This document shows positions 1 through 7,209 of a stretch of DNA of 33,958 nucleotides, in pieces (within the stretch, counting starts at the first letter, position 1; the number at the start of each line of letters is the position of its first letter). The notes below the pieces were generated by a model. It saw only the letters and a program-made list of their open reading frames with translations. It had not been told where the DNA came from and ran no database searches. Made by a program: the position numbers and the translations under genes. The DNA comes from TMED27 sp045106175 (GTDB taxonomy: Bacteria; Pseudomonadota; Alphaproteobacteria; Micavibrionales; Micavibrionaceae). The DNA lies in contig JBGCEF010000016.1 of NCBI GenBank assembly GCA_045106175.1, positions 1 to 33,958 of the forward strand, given 5' to 3'.

Positions 1-310
1 TTGGGGCATGTTTTTCCCATAGCTTTACTAATGATTCGAGTGTGGCTTCTTGTATTTCTGTTGCGTCTGTGAGATCGGCTCTCGCTAATCTTATCTCTCG
101 TTCAAGTGCGGGTTTTAATAAACCTAGGATTATTTCCGTGATTTCTTCTATGTCTGGTTCGCCTATCTCTAAATCATTTATATTGTTGTTTAGAAATGCA
201 TAGTCTTCTTGCTTAAAACAATAAGCATATCGTTCTGCTATATCGGTTATGACCTGAACCGCTTCGTATTTACTAAGCCCCTTGATTTGGAGCTGTTTAG
301 TATTCAACAT
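1..310 (-). CDS. Hypothetical protein, N-terminal part (cut by window edge)
   Basis: An ATG at 310 (minus strand) opens a frame that runs without a stop for 103 codons to the left edge of the window, so the C-terminus is missing. I do not recognise the family. The visible part is acidic and probably helical, with no signal peptide or membrane segment; it begins MLNTKQLQIKGLSKYE and has an acidic stretch around residues 46-60. Isoleucine is mostly written ATA (8 of 11 Ile codons) and arginine as CGA or AGA, which hints at codon use unlike the core genes in this window. No strong Shine-Dalgarno sequence precedes the ATG, only AT-rich sequence. It lies 78 bp downstream of the Y-family polymerase on the same strand, so co-transcription is possible. 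Existence is fairly secure; function is unknown. Confidence 0.6.
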   Translation of the reverse strand, partial: MLNTKQLQIKGLSKYEAVQVITDIAERYAYCFKQEDYAFLNNNINDLEIGEPDIEEITEIILGLLKPALEREIRLARADLTDATEIQEATLESLVKLWEKHAP

Positions 311-388
311 TTTTTATTCTTTATTTCTTATTTTTGTTTTTACTACCTCACTTTATAGACAATCCTTTTATTATGTCAATTTTTAAGG

Positions 389-1687
389 CTAATGCCAGAA
401 TTCTTCGGTGTCGGGGACGCGGGAGAAGGCTATTTTTGTGCCGACATAACCGCTTAGTGTTTTTGGCGGTCTGCCGAGTGTTACAGTCTCATGTTTGTAT
501 TTTGTTTGCAGCGTATCTAGCGCAGTGGCGAGAGATTCCCGTTTTTTAAGGGTGTTGAGCTTTTCTTTATAACGTTCTGTCATCATGTCGCCTGTGATGT
601 GCTCGACGTGGTGCAGGTTCATCAATAATGTTGATACTTTTTTGAGTTTAAAATTATGGCGATTAGATGCGTTTAAGTCGATGAGCATCATGGTCCATAA
701 TGTTTCAAGGTGTTCTAAAAATGTGAAAGGGTCTTGTGCTGGGTTAGGGAGGCGAATTTCGCGCCGCCATTTTTGTTCAGGGCCGCCATAGTTGGATGTG
801 CGCACGCCAAGTGATAGGGTTTGCGCGAAATATTCGCCGCGGCGGAGGCGATATGTTGCCTTTGTGAGTAGACGTCTTGCCATTTGGCGGGCGGCTTCGG
901 GGGTGCGCATTTGTGGGTCGAGCACACGAGAATGTCCGATCATGCATTTATCCTTTGTTTCAGGCGCTTCGAAGTCGTAGCCATGGAGCCAGTACCAAAA
1001 ACGTTCACCTTGAACGCTGCCCCAGATTTTACGGGCTTGTTTCGGAGAGGTATCCCACAAGTCTTGCATGGTTATGATGCTGGCACGGTTTAGGCGTTTT
1101 TTCATGTTTTCGCCGATACCTGTTAAATCAGTGAGTTTGAGATTTAGCAATGGGCCGGGTAAGTCGTCCTTATCTAAGAATGTTAGCCCGTCGGGTTTTT
1201 GCATGTTACCGGCAATTTTAGCCAGCAACGCATTGGGAGCGACACCGATTGAACAGTTAATGGCGGGGCCGATATTATTCCAAAGGCCGTTTTTAAGGTT
1301 GCGGGCGATTTGGCTTGCACCTTTGACGTTGCGTTTAGACGGGGGTAGGCGTGATGATAATTCGTCGATGGACCAGACTTTGTTGATGGGGGCATGTTTT
1401 ATAAACTCCTCTAAGATGCGGTTGTGATATTGGACATAGATGTCGTGGCGGGCGGGAACGCAGATAAGGTTTGGGCACATTTGTTTGGCATCGCTGATAA
1501 TGGTGCCGGTTTTGACGCCATAGGCTTTTGCCTCATATGAGGCGGCGATGGCGCATGTATGTTCAGTGTTGGATGGGACAACAGCGACGGGTTTACCACG
1601 TAAATGTGGGGCTTCGTTTTGTTCTACGCTTGCGAAAAAGCTGTTGAGGTCAAGGAAGAGCCATTTTAGTTTGGGGTCTGTGTCCAT
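389..1687 (-). CDS. Y-family DNA polymerase (DinB/UmuC-like), SOS-controlled
   Basis: A translesion DNA polymerase of 432 aa. Palm motif 1 is FLDLNSFFASVE (residues 11-22), with D13 as a metal ligand and the FF pair at the steric-gate position. The second catalytic motif is SIDE at 106-109, so both carboxylates that ImuB-type proteins lack are present. NCSIGVAPNALLAKIAG (144-160) is the conserved palm segment that precedes the thumb, and a helix-hairpin-helix around 184-197 (LTDLTGIGENMKKRL) follows. The C-terminal part should be the little-finger domain. It belongs to an alphaproteobacterial subgroup of single-gene Y polymerases; I cannot choose between DinB and UmuC naming. No imuA or dnaE2 is adjacent. 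A LexA box lies 118 bp upstream of the start, so DNA-damage induction is likely. Confidence 0.9.
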   Translation of the reverse strand: MDTDPKLKWLFLDLNSFFASVEQNEAPHLRGKPVAVVPSNTEHTCAIAASYEAKAYGVKTGTIISDAKQMCPNLICVPARHDIYVQYHNRILEEFIKHAPINKVWSIDELSSRLPPSKRNVKGASQIARNLKNGLWNNIGPAINCSIGVAPNALLAKIAGNMQKPDGLTFLDKDDLPGPLLNLKLTDLTGIGENMKKRLNRASIITMQDLWDTSPKQARKIWGSVQGERFWYWLHGYDFEAPETKDKCMIGHSRVLDPQMRTPEAARQMARRLLTKATYRLRRGEYFAQTLSLGVRTSNYGGPEQKWRREIRLPNPAQDPFTFLEHLETLWTMMLIDLNASNRHNFKLKKVSTLLMNLHHVEHITGDMMTERYKEKLNTLKKRESLATALDTLQTKYKHETVTLGRPPKTLSGYVGTKIAFSRVPDTEEFWH

Positions 1688-1722
1688 TTTTTGTTGTTTT
1701 CCTGTTTATATGCGCGCAAGGC

Positions 1723-1755
1723 TTCGCTTCTTGTCTTGCGACAGTGTGAAGCGAA
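1723..1755 (-). repeat. Inverted repeat in the polymerase 5' leader
   Basis: TTCGCTTC (1723-1730) is perfectly complementary to GAAGCGAA (1748-1755), giving an 8-bp stem with a 17-nt loop. It lies 36-68 nt upstream of the polymerase start, between it and the LexA box, so it would sit in the 5' untranslated leader. It could fold in the mRNA, but nothing shows it is functional. Confidence 0.35.
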
Positions 1756-1804
1756 ACCGCGTAGTGTGCTGTTTCGAAGGTTTTGATACGATACATTAAA
1801 AAAA

Positions 1805-1819
1805 GAACAAATCAAGAAC
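1805..1819 (-). promoter_or_regulatory. LexA (SOS) box, GTTC-N7-GTTC
   Basis: On the minus strand this reads GTTCTTGATTTGTTC, an exact match to GTTC-N7-GTTC, the direct-repeat LexA operator known from Alphaproteobacteria. The TTGATT within it can serve as a -35 element, with TATCGT about 16 nt further on as a weak -10, so a bound repressor would cover the promoter. It lies between the divergent polymerase and TerB-like genes. The orientation and the polymerase's function make the polymerase the probable target; the TerB pair could also be affected. Confidence 0.75.
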
Positions 1820-1895
1820 ATTTTTATTTGTTTTCGTCTTATCTTTTGTCTTCAAGGCTTGCGGAAAATGCCAAGTCGGGTTTCAATAGTGATGT

Positions 1896-2396
1896 ATGAG
1901 AATCACTGAACAAGCTCTTGATATTACTGAGGCGCCGAATGCGGATATGTTCGCATTATGGCGTGCGGTTTTTGGTATGGTGTTGGTTGATGATGATTTT
2001 TCGAAAGAGGAAGAGGCGACCCTTAACAATGTTATGGATGTTTTTGCTTTTTCAGAGGGGCAGCGTGATGTTATTGCGAAGGATATTAAAGTGCCTTCTG
2101 ATATTGTGAAATTATTTAAAGACATTGAAAGCCTGCAATATCGTAAGCAGTTTTTTATTCTTGCGAGGATTGTTGCGTGGTGTGATGGTTTTTTTCATGA
2201 TGATGAAAAACATGCGTTGGAAGCGGTTGAACAATCTTTGAATAATCCGCAAGATTATGAGAGTGAATTACGATTTTTAATGCGTAAGCCAGCTGTTCCT
2301 GATGGTTTGATTGGTGAGAACGATGAAGAGCGTATGATGCAGCATGTTGTGTTGCTTATGGCTGAATTTTACAAAGGTGGAGATGAAACTTTATGA
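1896..2396 (+). CDS. TerB-like helical protein (first of tandem pair)
   Basis: A 166-aa all-helical, acidic cytoplasmic protein with the look of the TerB/DjlA-N family (tellurite-resistance B fold): two halves, each with a W/F-rich helix followed by a D/E-rich turn (LWRAVFGMVLVDDDFSKEEE near 20-40, and ARIVAWCDGFFHDDEK near 91-106). The start is the first ATG after an in-frame TGA at 1890-1892; the Shine-Dalgarno is weak. It overlaps the next gene by ATGA, so the two are translationally coupled. The protein downstream is a clear paralogue: WRA(V/I)F, a turn of acidic residues, FSxxQR, then a second helix pair with DG in its turn. TerB-like proteins bind divalent metal in some cases; the role here is unknown. 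Confidence 0.65.
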   Translation: MRITEQALDITEAPNADMFALWRAVFGMVLVDDDFSKEEEATLNNVMDVFAFSEGQRDVIAKDIKVPSDIVKLFKDIESLQYRKQFFILARIVAWCDGFFHDDEKHALEAVEQSLNNPQDYESELRFLMRKPAVPDGLIGENDEERMMQHVVLLMAEFYKGGDETL

Positions 2397-2863
2397 GTGT
2401 AATGGTGAATGAGAGTCAGTTTTACATGTGGCGGGCAATTTTTGCGTTGGCGCATGCAGATCATGTTGTCACTGATGAAGAATTACGATTTATGGCTGAG
2501 ATTTTAGAGGATATTCCTTTCTCAGATGAGCAGAGAAGCATTTTGCAGGATGATGCAAAGCATGCGGAATCGATTGAAGCTATGTTTGAGCGTATTGAGG
2601 ATCCGGCGGACCAGGCTGAGTTTTTTAAATTTGCGAAAAAGCTTGCGCATATTGATGGCGATTATGGTGAGGAAGAACAGGATGTAATTTTGCGTCTTAA
2701 GAAGATGCATTTATCTGATGTTAATGTTGATGATCTTGTTGGGAAAGTTGATATGAGCTTGCAGAGCGACGATGAATATCAGAATAATCGGGACTTTAAA
2801 GAGACTGTTTATTCGTATCGAAAAAATTTCTTGAATAAATTGATGGGTAAAAATAGCGATTAA
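2393..2863 (+). CDS. TerB-like helical protein (second of tandem pair)
   Basis: A 156-aa acidic helical protein, paralogous to its upstream neighbour: MWRAIFALAHADHVVTDEE near the N-terminus, then IPFSDEQRS, then AKKLAHIDGDYGEEEQ. These acidic turns at equivalent places in both halves are typical of TerB-like folds. It has no signal peptide. ATG 2393 overlaps the upstream stop as ATGA; a second ATG at 2402 is possible. The 3' end overlaps the convergent lipoprotein gene by 4 nt (2860-2863), with no room for a terminator. The likely origin is tandem duplication. The function is not known; a stress or membrane-sensing role is only a guess from the family. Confidence 0.65.
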   Translation: MSVMVNESQFYMWRAIFALAHADHVVTDEELRFMAEILEDIPFSDEQRSILQDDAKHAESIEAMFERIEDPADQAEFFKFAKKLAHIDGDYGEEEQDVILRLKKMHLSDVNVDDLVGKVDMSLQSDDEYQNNRDFKETVYSYRKNFLNKLMGKNSD

Positions 2864-3420
2864 TCTATCGTGTCTTCGTCGTATAAAACGCGGATAAAGT
2901 CTGGATGATTGGCTGGATTGATGGGGTAAGGTGATAATGTTTCTGGATTGTCAGGATATTGTTTTCCATCGAAGCGTAGAAGAACATTTTTAGTTTCTGA
3001 CCAGCGGCCTGAAATTCTAACGACTACATTGTTCCATCCGTTTGTTTTTGCGCGGCTAATAAATATTGGCTCCCTTACGGGTTGGACGGCATTGACGAAA
3101 GTGAAGCCGTTATTGTGGGCTTTCATAACCATTAAGACACAACCATGTTGGCCGCACCAATATCCATAGGGGGCTTTGACCATAATGATAGCTTCTCGGC
3201 GTTTGTCACCATCGAGATCAAAGCGTACAAAGTTATAGGTTGAAGATACAGGTGCGCCTGTTGTTTTCATGAAATTCAGAATTGCTTCATGAAGTTGTTC
3301 ATTGGTTGGGTCTTTAAATGTGGTGGGGGTTTCCACGCGGTTATTGGTTGTAGTCGAAGGTGTACATCCAATTAATAATGTTGTGATTGCGAGGCAGCAT
3401 GTAAAAAGAATTTTTTGCAT
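2860..3420 (-). CDS. Putative lipoprotein
   Basis: 186 aa. A lipoprotein signal peptide is clear: MQKILFTCCLAITTLLIGC, with lipobox LIGC (16-19), so Cys19 should be lipidated and the protein anchored in the envelope. A Thr/Asn-rich linker follows. A segment RFDLDGDKRREAIIM (about 66-80) resembles the Asp-rich calcium-binding loops of FG-GAP-like or repeat proteins. Two cysteines in YWCGQHGC (about 87-94) could form a disulfide. I do not recognise the family. It is transcribed alone, towards the TerB-like pair, and overlaps it by 4 nt. The lgt gene needed for its lipidation is in this same window at 31428. Confidence 0.7.
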   Translation of the reverse strand: MQKILFTCCLAITTLLIGCTPSTTTNNRVETPTTFKDPTNEQLHEAILNFMKTTGAPVSSTYNFVRFDLDGDKRREAIIMVKAPYGYWCGQHGCVLMVMKAHNNGFTFVNAVQPVREPIFISRAKTNGWNNVVVRISGRWSETKNVLLRFDGKQYPDNPETLSPYPINPANHPDFIRVLYDEDTID

Positions 3421-3442
3421 GGATGCACACTAAGGGATTTAT

Positions 3443-3464
3443 TGATTAAATCTAGTGATTAAAT
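3443..3464. repeat. 9-bp direct repeat upstream of fdxA
   Basis: TGATTAAAT occurs twice (3443-3451 and 3456-3464), separated by CTAG, in the 123-bp region between the divergent lipoprotein and ferredoxin genes. A 13-bp repeat spacing could suit a regulator binding on roughly one face of the helix, but no known operator matches. The half-sites are not the inverted TTGAT-N4-ATCAA of FNR. This is a candidate operator only. Confidence 0.3.
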
Positions 3465-3543
3465 TTATATCATCACCCTTGCTTTGCGCGGGGCATCGCA
3501 CTATTGTTTCTCGATGAATTTTTCGGATTAGGAGACGAATTAT

Positions 3544-3885
3544 ATGACCTTTGTTGTTACAGATGTCTGTATCAAATGTAAGTACACAGATTGTGTTGAG
3601 GTGTGCCCCGTGGACTGTTTTTACGAGGGAGACAACATGCTTGTGATTAATCCGGATGAATGTATTGATTGCGGCGTTTGTGAGCCTGAGTGTCCGATTG
3701 AAGCCATTTTGCCTGATACTGATGATGCGGCGGAACAGTGGCTTGAAGTGAATAAGAAGTTTTCAGAAGGGCTATGGCCTAATATTACAGAAAAGAAAGA
3801 TGAGATGGATGGTGCAGAGGAGATGAAAGACGTTCCTAATAAGTATCCAGAGCATTTCTCAGAAGAACCAGGCGAAGGAGATTAA
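3544..3885 (+). CDS. fdxA: Ferredoxin FdxA, 7Fe-8S type
   Basis: A 113-aa electron carrier. The N-terminal cluster motif has C9, C12?, C17, C21 and C25 in the CIKCKYTDCVEVCPVDC segment, and the second is CIDCGVCEPECP (C40, C43, C46, C50). This is the pattern of bacterial 7Fe-8S ferredoxins (one 3Fe-4S and one 4Fe-4S cluster), followed by the acidic C-terminal tail typical of the FdxA family. AGGAG at 3530-3534 is a strong Shine-Dalgarno before ATG 3544. cysK follows after 3 nt, so the two form an operon. With the ferredoxin-NADP reductase and sulfite reductase close by on the other strand, FdxA is a plausible electron donor for sulfite reduction, but that link is inferred from position. Confidence 0.93.
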   Translation: MTFVVTDVCIKCKYTDCVEVCPVDCFYEGDNMLVINPDECIDCGVCEPECPIEAILPDTDDAAEQWLEVNKKFSEGLWPNITEKKDEMDGAEEMKDVPNKYPEHFSEEPGEGD

Positions 3886-3888
3886 ATC

Positions 3889-4869
3889 ATGAGCGCTGAA
3901 TTAAGACCTAATCAGGAAACACGTGGTCGTGTTTATGACAGTATTTTGGACACAATCGGAAATACGCCGCTTGTTGGGCTTCCGCATCTTCAGAAAGAGC
4001 TTGGTGAGAATGCGGCGCGTATTCTCGTTAAATGTGAATTCTTTAATCCCTTGGCGTCGGTAAAAGACCGTATTGGTTTTGCAATGATTGAAGGCGCGGA
4101 GCGAGCAGGCAAGATTAAGCCTGGTGAGAATACTTTGATTGAACCTACATCTGGTAATACGGGTATTGCTCTGGCGTTTGTTGCATCGGCGAAAGGTTAT
4201 AAGCTTATTTTGACGATGCCTGAAAGTATGTCTGTAGAGCGTCGTAAGATGCTTTCATATCTTGGTGCGGAATTAATTTTGACGCCTGCGGAAAAGGGGA
4301 TGAAGGGTGCGATTGATCGTGCGGCTGAATTGCTTGAAAAAACAGAAGGTGCATTTTCACCATCGCAATTTGAAAACCCTGATAATCCGCAAATTCACCG
4401 TGAGACGACGGCGAAAGAGATTTTGGAAGATACTGGCGGTAAAGTTGATATTGTGATTGCTGGTGTTGGAACTGGCGGAACGATTAGCGGTATTGGCAAG
4501 GTTTTGAAAGAAGCTAACCCTGATGTTCGTGTTTATGCCGTTGAACCGATTGAGAGCCCCGTGATTTCGGGTGGTGATCCTGGTCCGCATAAGATCCAAG
4601 GGATTGGTGCAGGTTTTGTTCCTGATAACCTTGATACAGCGATCCTTAATGGTGTGATTAAGATCGATAGTGAAACAGCCTTTAAAACTGCGCAAAAAGC
4701 TGCGCGTCAAGATGGTTTGCCCGGTGGTATTTCCACGGGTGCGAACCTTGCAGCGGCGATTGAAATGGCGAAGCAGCAAGAGAATGCGGGTAAGACGATT
4801 GTTACGATCGGTTGTTCGTTTGCCGAGCGTTATATTTCGACTTTGTTGTTTGAAGGTCTAGAAGATTAG
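3889..4869 (+). CDS. cysK: Cysteine synthase A
   Basis: O-acetylserine sulfhydrylase, 326 aa. It is a PLP enzyme that makes L-cysteine from O-acetylserine and sulfide. K59 in NPLASVKDRIG is the expected PLP Schiff-base lysine; PTSGNTGI (86-93) is the substrate loop; GTGGT (194-198) is the PLP phosphate cradle; GISTGAN near the C-terminus contacts the pyridine ring. Length and order of motifs are normal. AAGGAG in the 3' end of fdxA is the Shine-Dalgarno. The stop overlaps the next gene's GTG start (TAGTG). It is the last step of the sulfur assimilation route whose earlier steps lie on the minus strand at 6034-11324. Confidence 0.95.
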   Translation: MSAELRPNQETRGRVYDSILDTIGNTPLVGLPHLQKELGENAARILVKCEFFNPLASVKDRIGFAMIEGAERAGKIKPGENTLIEPTSGNTGIALAFVASAKGYKLILTMPESMSVERRKMLSYLGAELILTPAEKGMKGAIDRAAELLEKTEGAFSPSQFENPDNPQIHRETTAKEILEDTGGKVDIVIAGVGTGGTISGIGKVLKEANPDVRVYAVEPIESPVISGGDPGPHKIQGIGAGFVPDNLDTAILNGVIKIDSETAFKTAQKAARQDGLPGGISTGANLAAAIEMAKQQENAGKTIVTIGCSFAERYISTLLFEGLED

Positions 4870-5369
4870 TGCGTGTTTTTCTTGCGCTTGTCATGCTTCT
4901 GTTTTCGTTTGATGCGCATAGTCATGATTTAAAGCAACTGCCGCCTATTGATCAGGCGGGTGTTACGCATGATCAAGTATTTTCTTGGCTTCCGCTTGCC
5001 GTCACAGAGGCAATGAGTTTTTCGTTTAATGATTTCGAAGGTAGGCTTAAAAAAGCTTCTCGTCATTTTACGGATGACGGTTATCAATCTTTTCGTAAGG
5101 CTTTGGATCGTTCACGCATTTTAGAAATGGTTGAAGTGAATAAGCAGGTTGTAAGAATGGTTTCTGCGTCCGCGCCTATTTTGATAAAGGAAGGCGTTGT
5201 TCAAGGCGTATATGAATGGACCATCGAAATGCCTGTTGTCGTTACATATTTCGCAGGAGATAAGCAGCGCTCTGATAGGTTACGGCTTGTTTTGGTCGTA
5301 AAACGTTCAAATGAGTCCCAAAATGAGATGGGTTTTGGCATTCGCCAGTGGGTTGCATATAAGCGCTAA
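4869..5369 (+). CDS. DotI/IcmL (TraM)-like periplasmic protein
   Basis: 166 aa with a GTG start overlapping the cysK stop by one base. Residues 1-18 look like a cleavable signal peptide (RVFLALVMLLFSFDAHS). The rest matches the DotI/IcmL periplasmic domain of type IVB secretion systems from its conserved landmarks: AMSFSFNDFEGRLKKAS, then HFTDDGYQSFRKAL, then EGVVQGVYEW, EMPVVVTY, and a GFGIRQWV end. True DotI has an uncleaved N-terminal membrane anchor and is about 210 aa; this one seems shorter and secreted. No other type IVB secretion genes are nearby, so it is an orphan domain that may act on its own in the envelope. The 3' end overlaps the convergent small gene by 4 nt. Confidence 0.72.
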   Translation: MRVFLALVMLLFSFDAHSHDLKQLPPIDQAGVTHDQVFSWLPLAVTEAMSFSFNDFEGRLKKASRHFTDDGYQSFRKALDRSRILEMVEVNKQVVRMVSASAPILIKEGVVQGVYEWTIEMPVVVTYFAGDKQRSDRLRLVLVVKRSNESQNEMGFGIRQWVAYKR

Positions 5370-5599
5370 GCAATCGCGTATTGCGTGTTGTTGTCGAGTT
5401 TATGCGTTTGATGCAATAAACCTAGCCCTGCAGCAACTGATCCAAAATCTTGGAGTAGGGCTGGTGCGGCGGATGTATCACCGTTTACTAATCTTGCGAT
5501 GTCGACGGCGCTCATCGTTGTTCCTCCCGCGATTAGCGATAATGCTAAATAATTTGATGGGGAGACGTTCAGTTTTTTAAACATAGATTTAATAGACAT
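5366..5599 (-). CDS. Small membrane protein, unknown
   Basis: A 77-aa frame with ATG at 5599. A cationic N-terminus (MSIKSMFKKL) is followed by a hydrophobic stretch (YLALSLIAGGTTMSAVDIA, about 17-35) and a second moderately hydrophobic stretch near 52-63, so one or two membrane passes are possible. No family is recognised. It converges on the DotI/IcmL-like gene with a 4-nt overlap of stop codons. Neighbouring position and small hydrophobic nature suggest, weakly, an envelope role. It could be a spurious frame, but the density of genes here and the protein-like composition argue for a real one. Confidence 0.5.
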   Translation of the reverse strand: MSIKSMFKKLNVSPSNYLALSLIAGGTTMSAVDIARLVNGDTSAAPALLQDFGSVAAGLGLLHQTHKLDNNTQYAIA

Positions 5600-5768
5600 G
5601 ACTTAAACCTAGTTTCTAAGTCTTAATAAATCGTTAAGATTTATAAGGTGTGAATTTTATCCATAATTTTTTTATAGAGGGCTTTGTTTTTTCTTGAAAG
5701 AAAGTTGATGTTATCTAGATTTACAATCTGACTTGTAATTCTACAAATTTTCTAACAGAAAGGTAGTC

Positions 5769-5960
5769 ATGAGTGCAGATGCTTCGGCGGGCACTGGGCT
5801 ATCGGGTATTTTTGGAAAGGCTGTAAAGTTTACAGTGACCCATGGTTTAACTATGGTCGCGCTTTATACTGCTGCAGCATACGCAATTATACCGAATCCC
5901 GGTGACCTTATCACGGAGACTATTGTTAATCCTTTGTTTGGGTTTGAATCCTCGGCATAG
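5769..5960 (+). CDS. Small single-pass membrane protein, unknown
   Basis: 63 aa, ATG at 5769 with AGAAAGG about 6 nt upstream (near 5757-5763) as Shine-Dalgarno. A Gly/Ser/Ala-rich N-terminus is followed by one membrane segment (FTVTHGLTMVALYTAAAYAI, about 22-41), then PNPGD and a short tail. No family is recognised. It stands alone between two intergenic regions and is followed 21 bp later by a clear terminator, which supports expression of a separate short transcript. The 169 bp before it (5600-5768) are AT-rich; I see no certain promoter there. Confidence 0.6.
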   Translation: MSADASAGTGLSGIFGKAVKFTVTHGLTMVALYTAAAYAIIPNPGDLITETIVNPLFGFESSA

Positions 5961-5981
5961 CAACGCAATTAATCTTTGATA

Positions 5982-6012
5982 AAAAAAGCAGGCTTATTTA
6001 GCCTGCTTTTTT
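5982..6012. terminator. Bidirectional intrinsic terminator
   Basis: A perfect 13-bp stem (5982-5994 with 6000-6012): AGCAGGCT and its complement flanked by A and T runs, with a 5-nt loop. It has T tracts on both strands, so it can end the small membrane protein transcript on the plus strand and the reductase transcript, which stops at 6034, on the minus strand. Confidence 0.9.
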
Positions 6013-6033
6013 ATGTGTTCATGATTGTGGAAG

Positions 6034-7173
6034 TTAAGCGTTTGCAGCTTCTTTTTTATCATCTACGTCTAGCTTTTCTTGCAGGCTGGATGAACTTGTT
6101 GTGTATTCGAATTTAAGCTTTGCATCAGGGTAGATATAGCGAAAGGCTTGGCGGCTCATAAGAGCGGCTTCGTGAAAGCCGCTGAGGATGAGTTTTAATT
6201 TGCCTGGATATGTGTTGATATCGCCAACTGCGAATATGCCTGGTTCGGATGTTTCGAATTTCTCCGTATCAACAGGAATTAGATTTTCGTCGAGATTTAA
6301 CCCAAACTCGGCTATCGGACCAAGCTTCATGGTGAGGCCGAAGAACGGCAGCAATACGTCACATTCAATTTCTGTTTGTGTAACTTCTTTTGTTTCTTTG
6401 TTTTTATTTTCAACCACGATGGAGGTGAGTTGGCCGTTTTCGCCTTTAAGCTCTTTAACCTGACCCATTTCAAAGTCCATTGCGCCTTCTTTTACTTTGG
6501 CGAACATTTTATTCACGCTATCGAGGTGGGCACGGAATGAGTCACGACGGTGAATGAGCGTCATGCTTTCGGTTAATTCTTGAAGGTTGAGTGTCCAATC
6601 AAGTGCAGAGTCGCCACCGCCGACAACGACAACTTTCTTGCCAGCAAATGCGTCGCGTTTGCGCACGGAATAAAAGACTGATTTATCTTCATAGTCTTCG
6701 ATGCCTGGGATTGGAGGTTTTTTGGGCATAAATGAGCCACCGCCCGCAGATATAACGATAACTTTAGCTTCGAAGACTGTCCCTATATCAGTTGTTAGGC
6801 GCCATAAAGGGGCTTCATCTGTGCCTAGTTTTTCACAAGAGGCTGCCATTTGTTGAAAGTGAAAAACGGGATCAAAAGGTTCGATTTGTTCTAGCAGGCG
6901 ATCGGTCAGTTCTTGGCCGGAAATCTCAGGGTATGCTGGAATATCGTAGATTGGCTTTTCTGGGTATAGCTCTGCGCATTGGCCGCCTGGTCGATCTAGG
7001 ATATCAATGAAATGGCATTTCATATCCAAAAGACCTAGTTCAAATGCATTGAACAGACCACAAGGACCGGCTCCTACAACGACAACGTCTGTTGTGATTG
7101 GATTTTCTAGTGTTCCTGTTCCGTTATAATCTTCTTTTGATGTAAATGCATTTTCAGCGTTTATCACGGTCAT
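6034..7173 (-). CDS. Ferredoxin/flavodoxin-NADP+ reductase, thioredoxin-reductase-like
   Basis: 379 aa, a flavoprotein with a two-dinucleotide-binding-domain fold. VVGAGPCGL (32-40) binds FAD, VVVVGGGDSALDW (181-193) binds NADPH, and FAVGDINTYPGKLKL near the C-terminus is the second FAD contact. At the position where thioredoxin reductases have CATCDG this protein has YSVRKRD (168-174), so the redox cysteines are absent, as in the YumC/FNR2 group. It is the last gene of the minus-strand sulfur cluster, 36 nt behind cobA. With no CysJ present, it is the likely source of electrons for CysI, perhaps through FdxA. It carries N- and C-terminal extensions (a Lys/Asp/Ala-rich tail). The specific ferredoxin partner is inferred. 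Confidence 0.87.
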   Translation of the reverse strand: MTVINAENAFTSKEDYNGTGTLENPITTDVVVVGAGPCGLFNAFELGLLDMKCHFIDILDRPGGQCAELYPEKPIYDIPAYPEISGQELTDRLLEQIEPFDPVFHFQQMAASCEKLGTDEAPLWRLTTDIGTVFEAKVIVISAGGGSFMPKKPPIPGIEDYEDKSVFYSVRKRDAFAGKKVVVVGGGDSALDWTLNLQELTESMTLIHRRDSFRAHLDSVNKMFAKVKEGAMDFEMGQVKELKGENGQLTSIVVENKNKETKEVTQTEIECDVLLPFFGLTMKLGPIAEFGLNLDENLIPVDTEKFETSEPGIFAVGDINTYPGKLKLILSGFHEAALMSRQAFRYIYPDAKLKFEYTTSSSSLQEKLDVDDKKEAANA

Positions 7174-7209
7174 GTCCTTACTCGTCCTTGTTTGGTTGCC
7201 CTCTAGCGC

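Noticed and set aside
3439..3466. FNR-type box (TTGAT-N4-ATCAA) before fdxA
   Set aside because: The second half is not inverted; the element is a direct repeat.
4357..4779. 140-codon minus-strand frame inside cysK
   Set aside because: It is antisense to cysK, whose motifs are complete; the Arg/Asn/Thr-rich translation is typical of a shadow frame.
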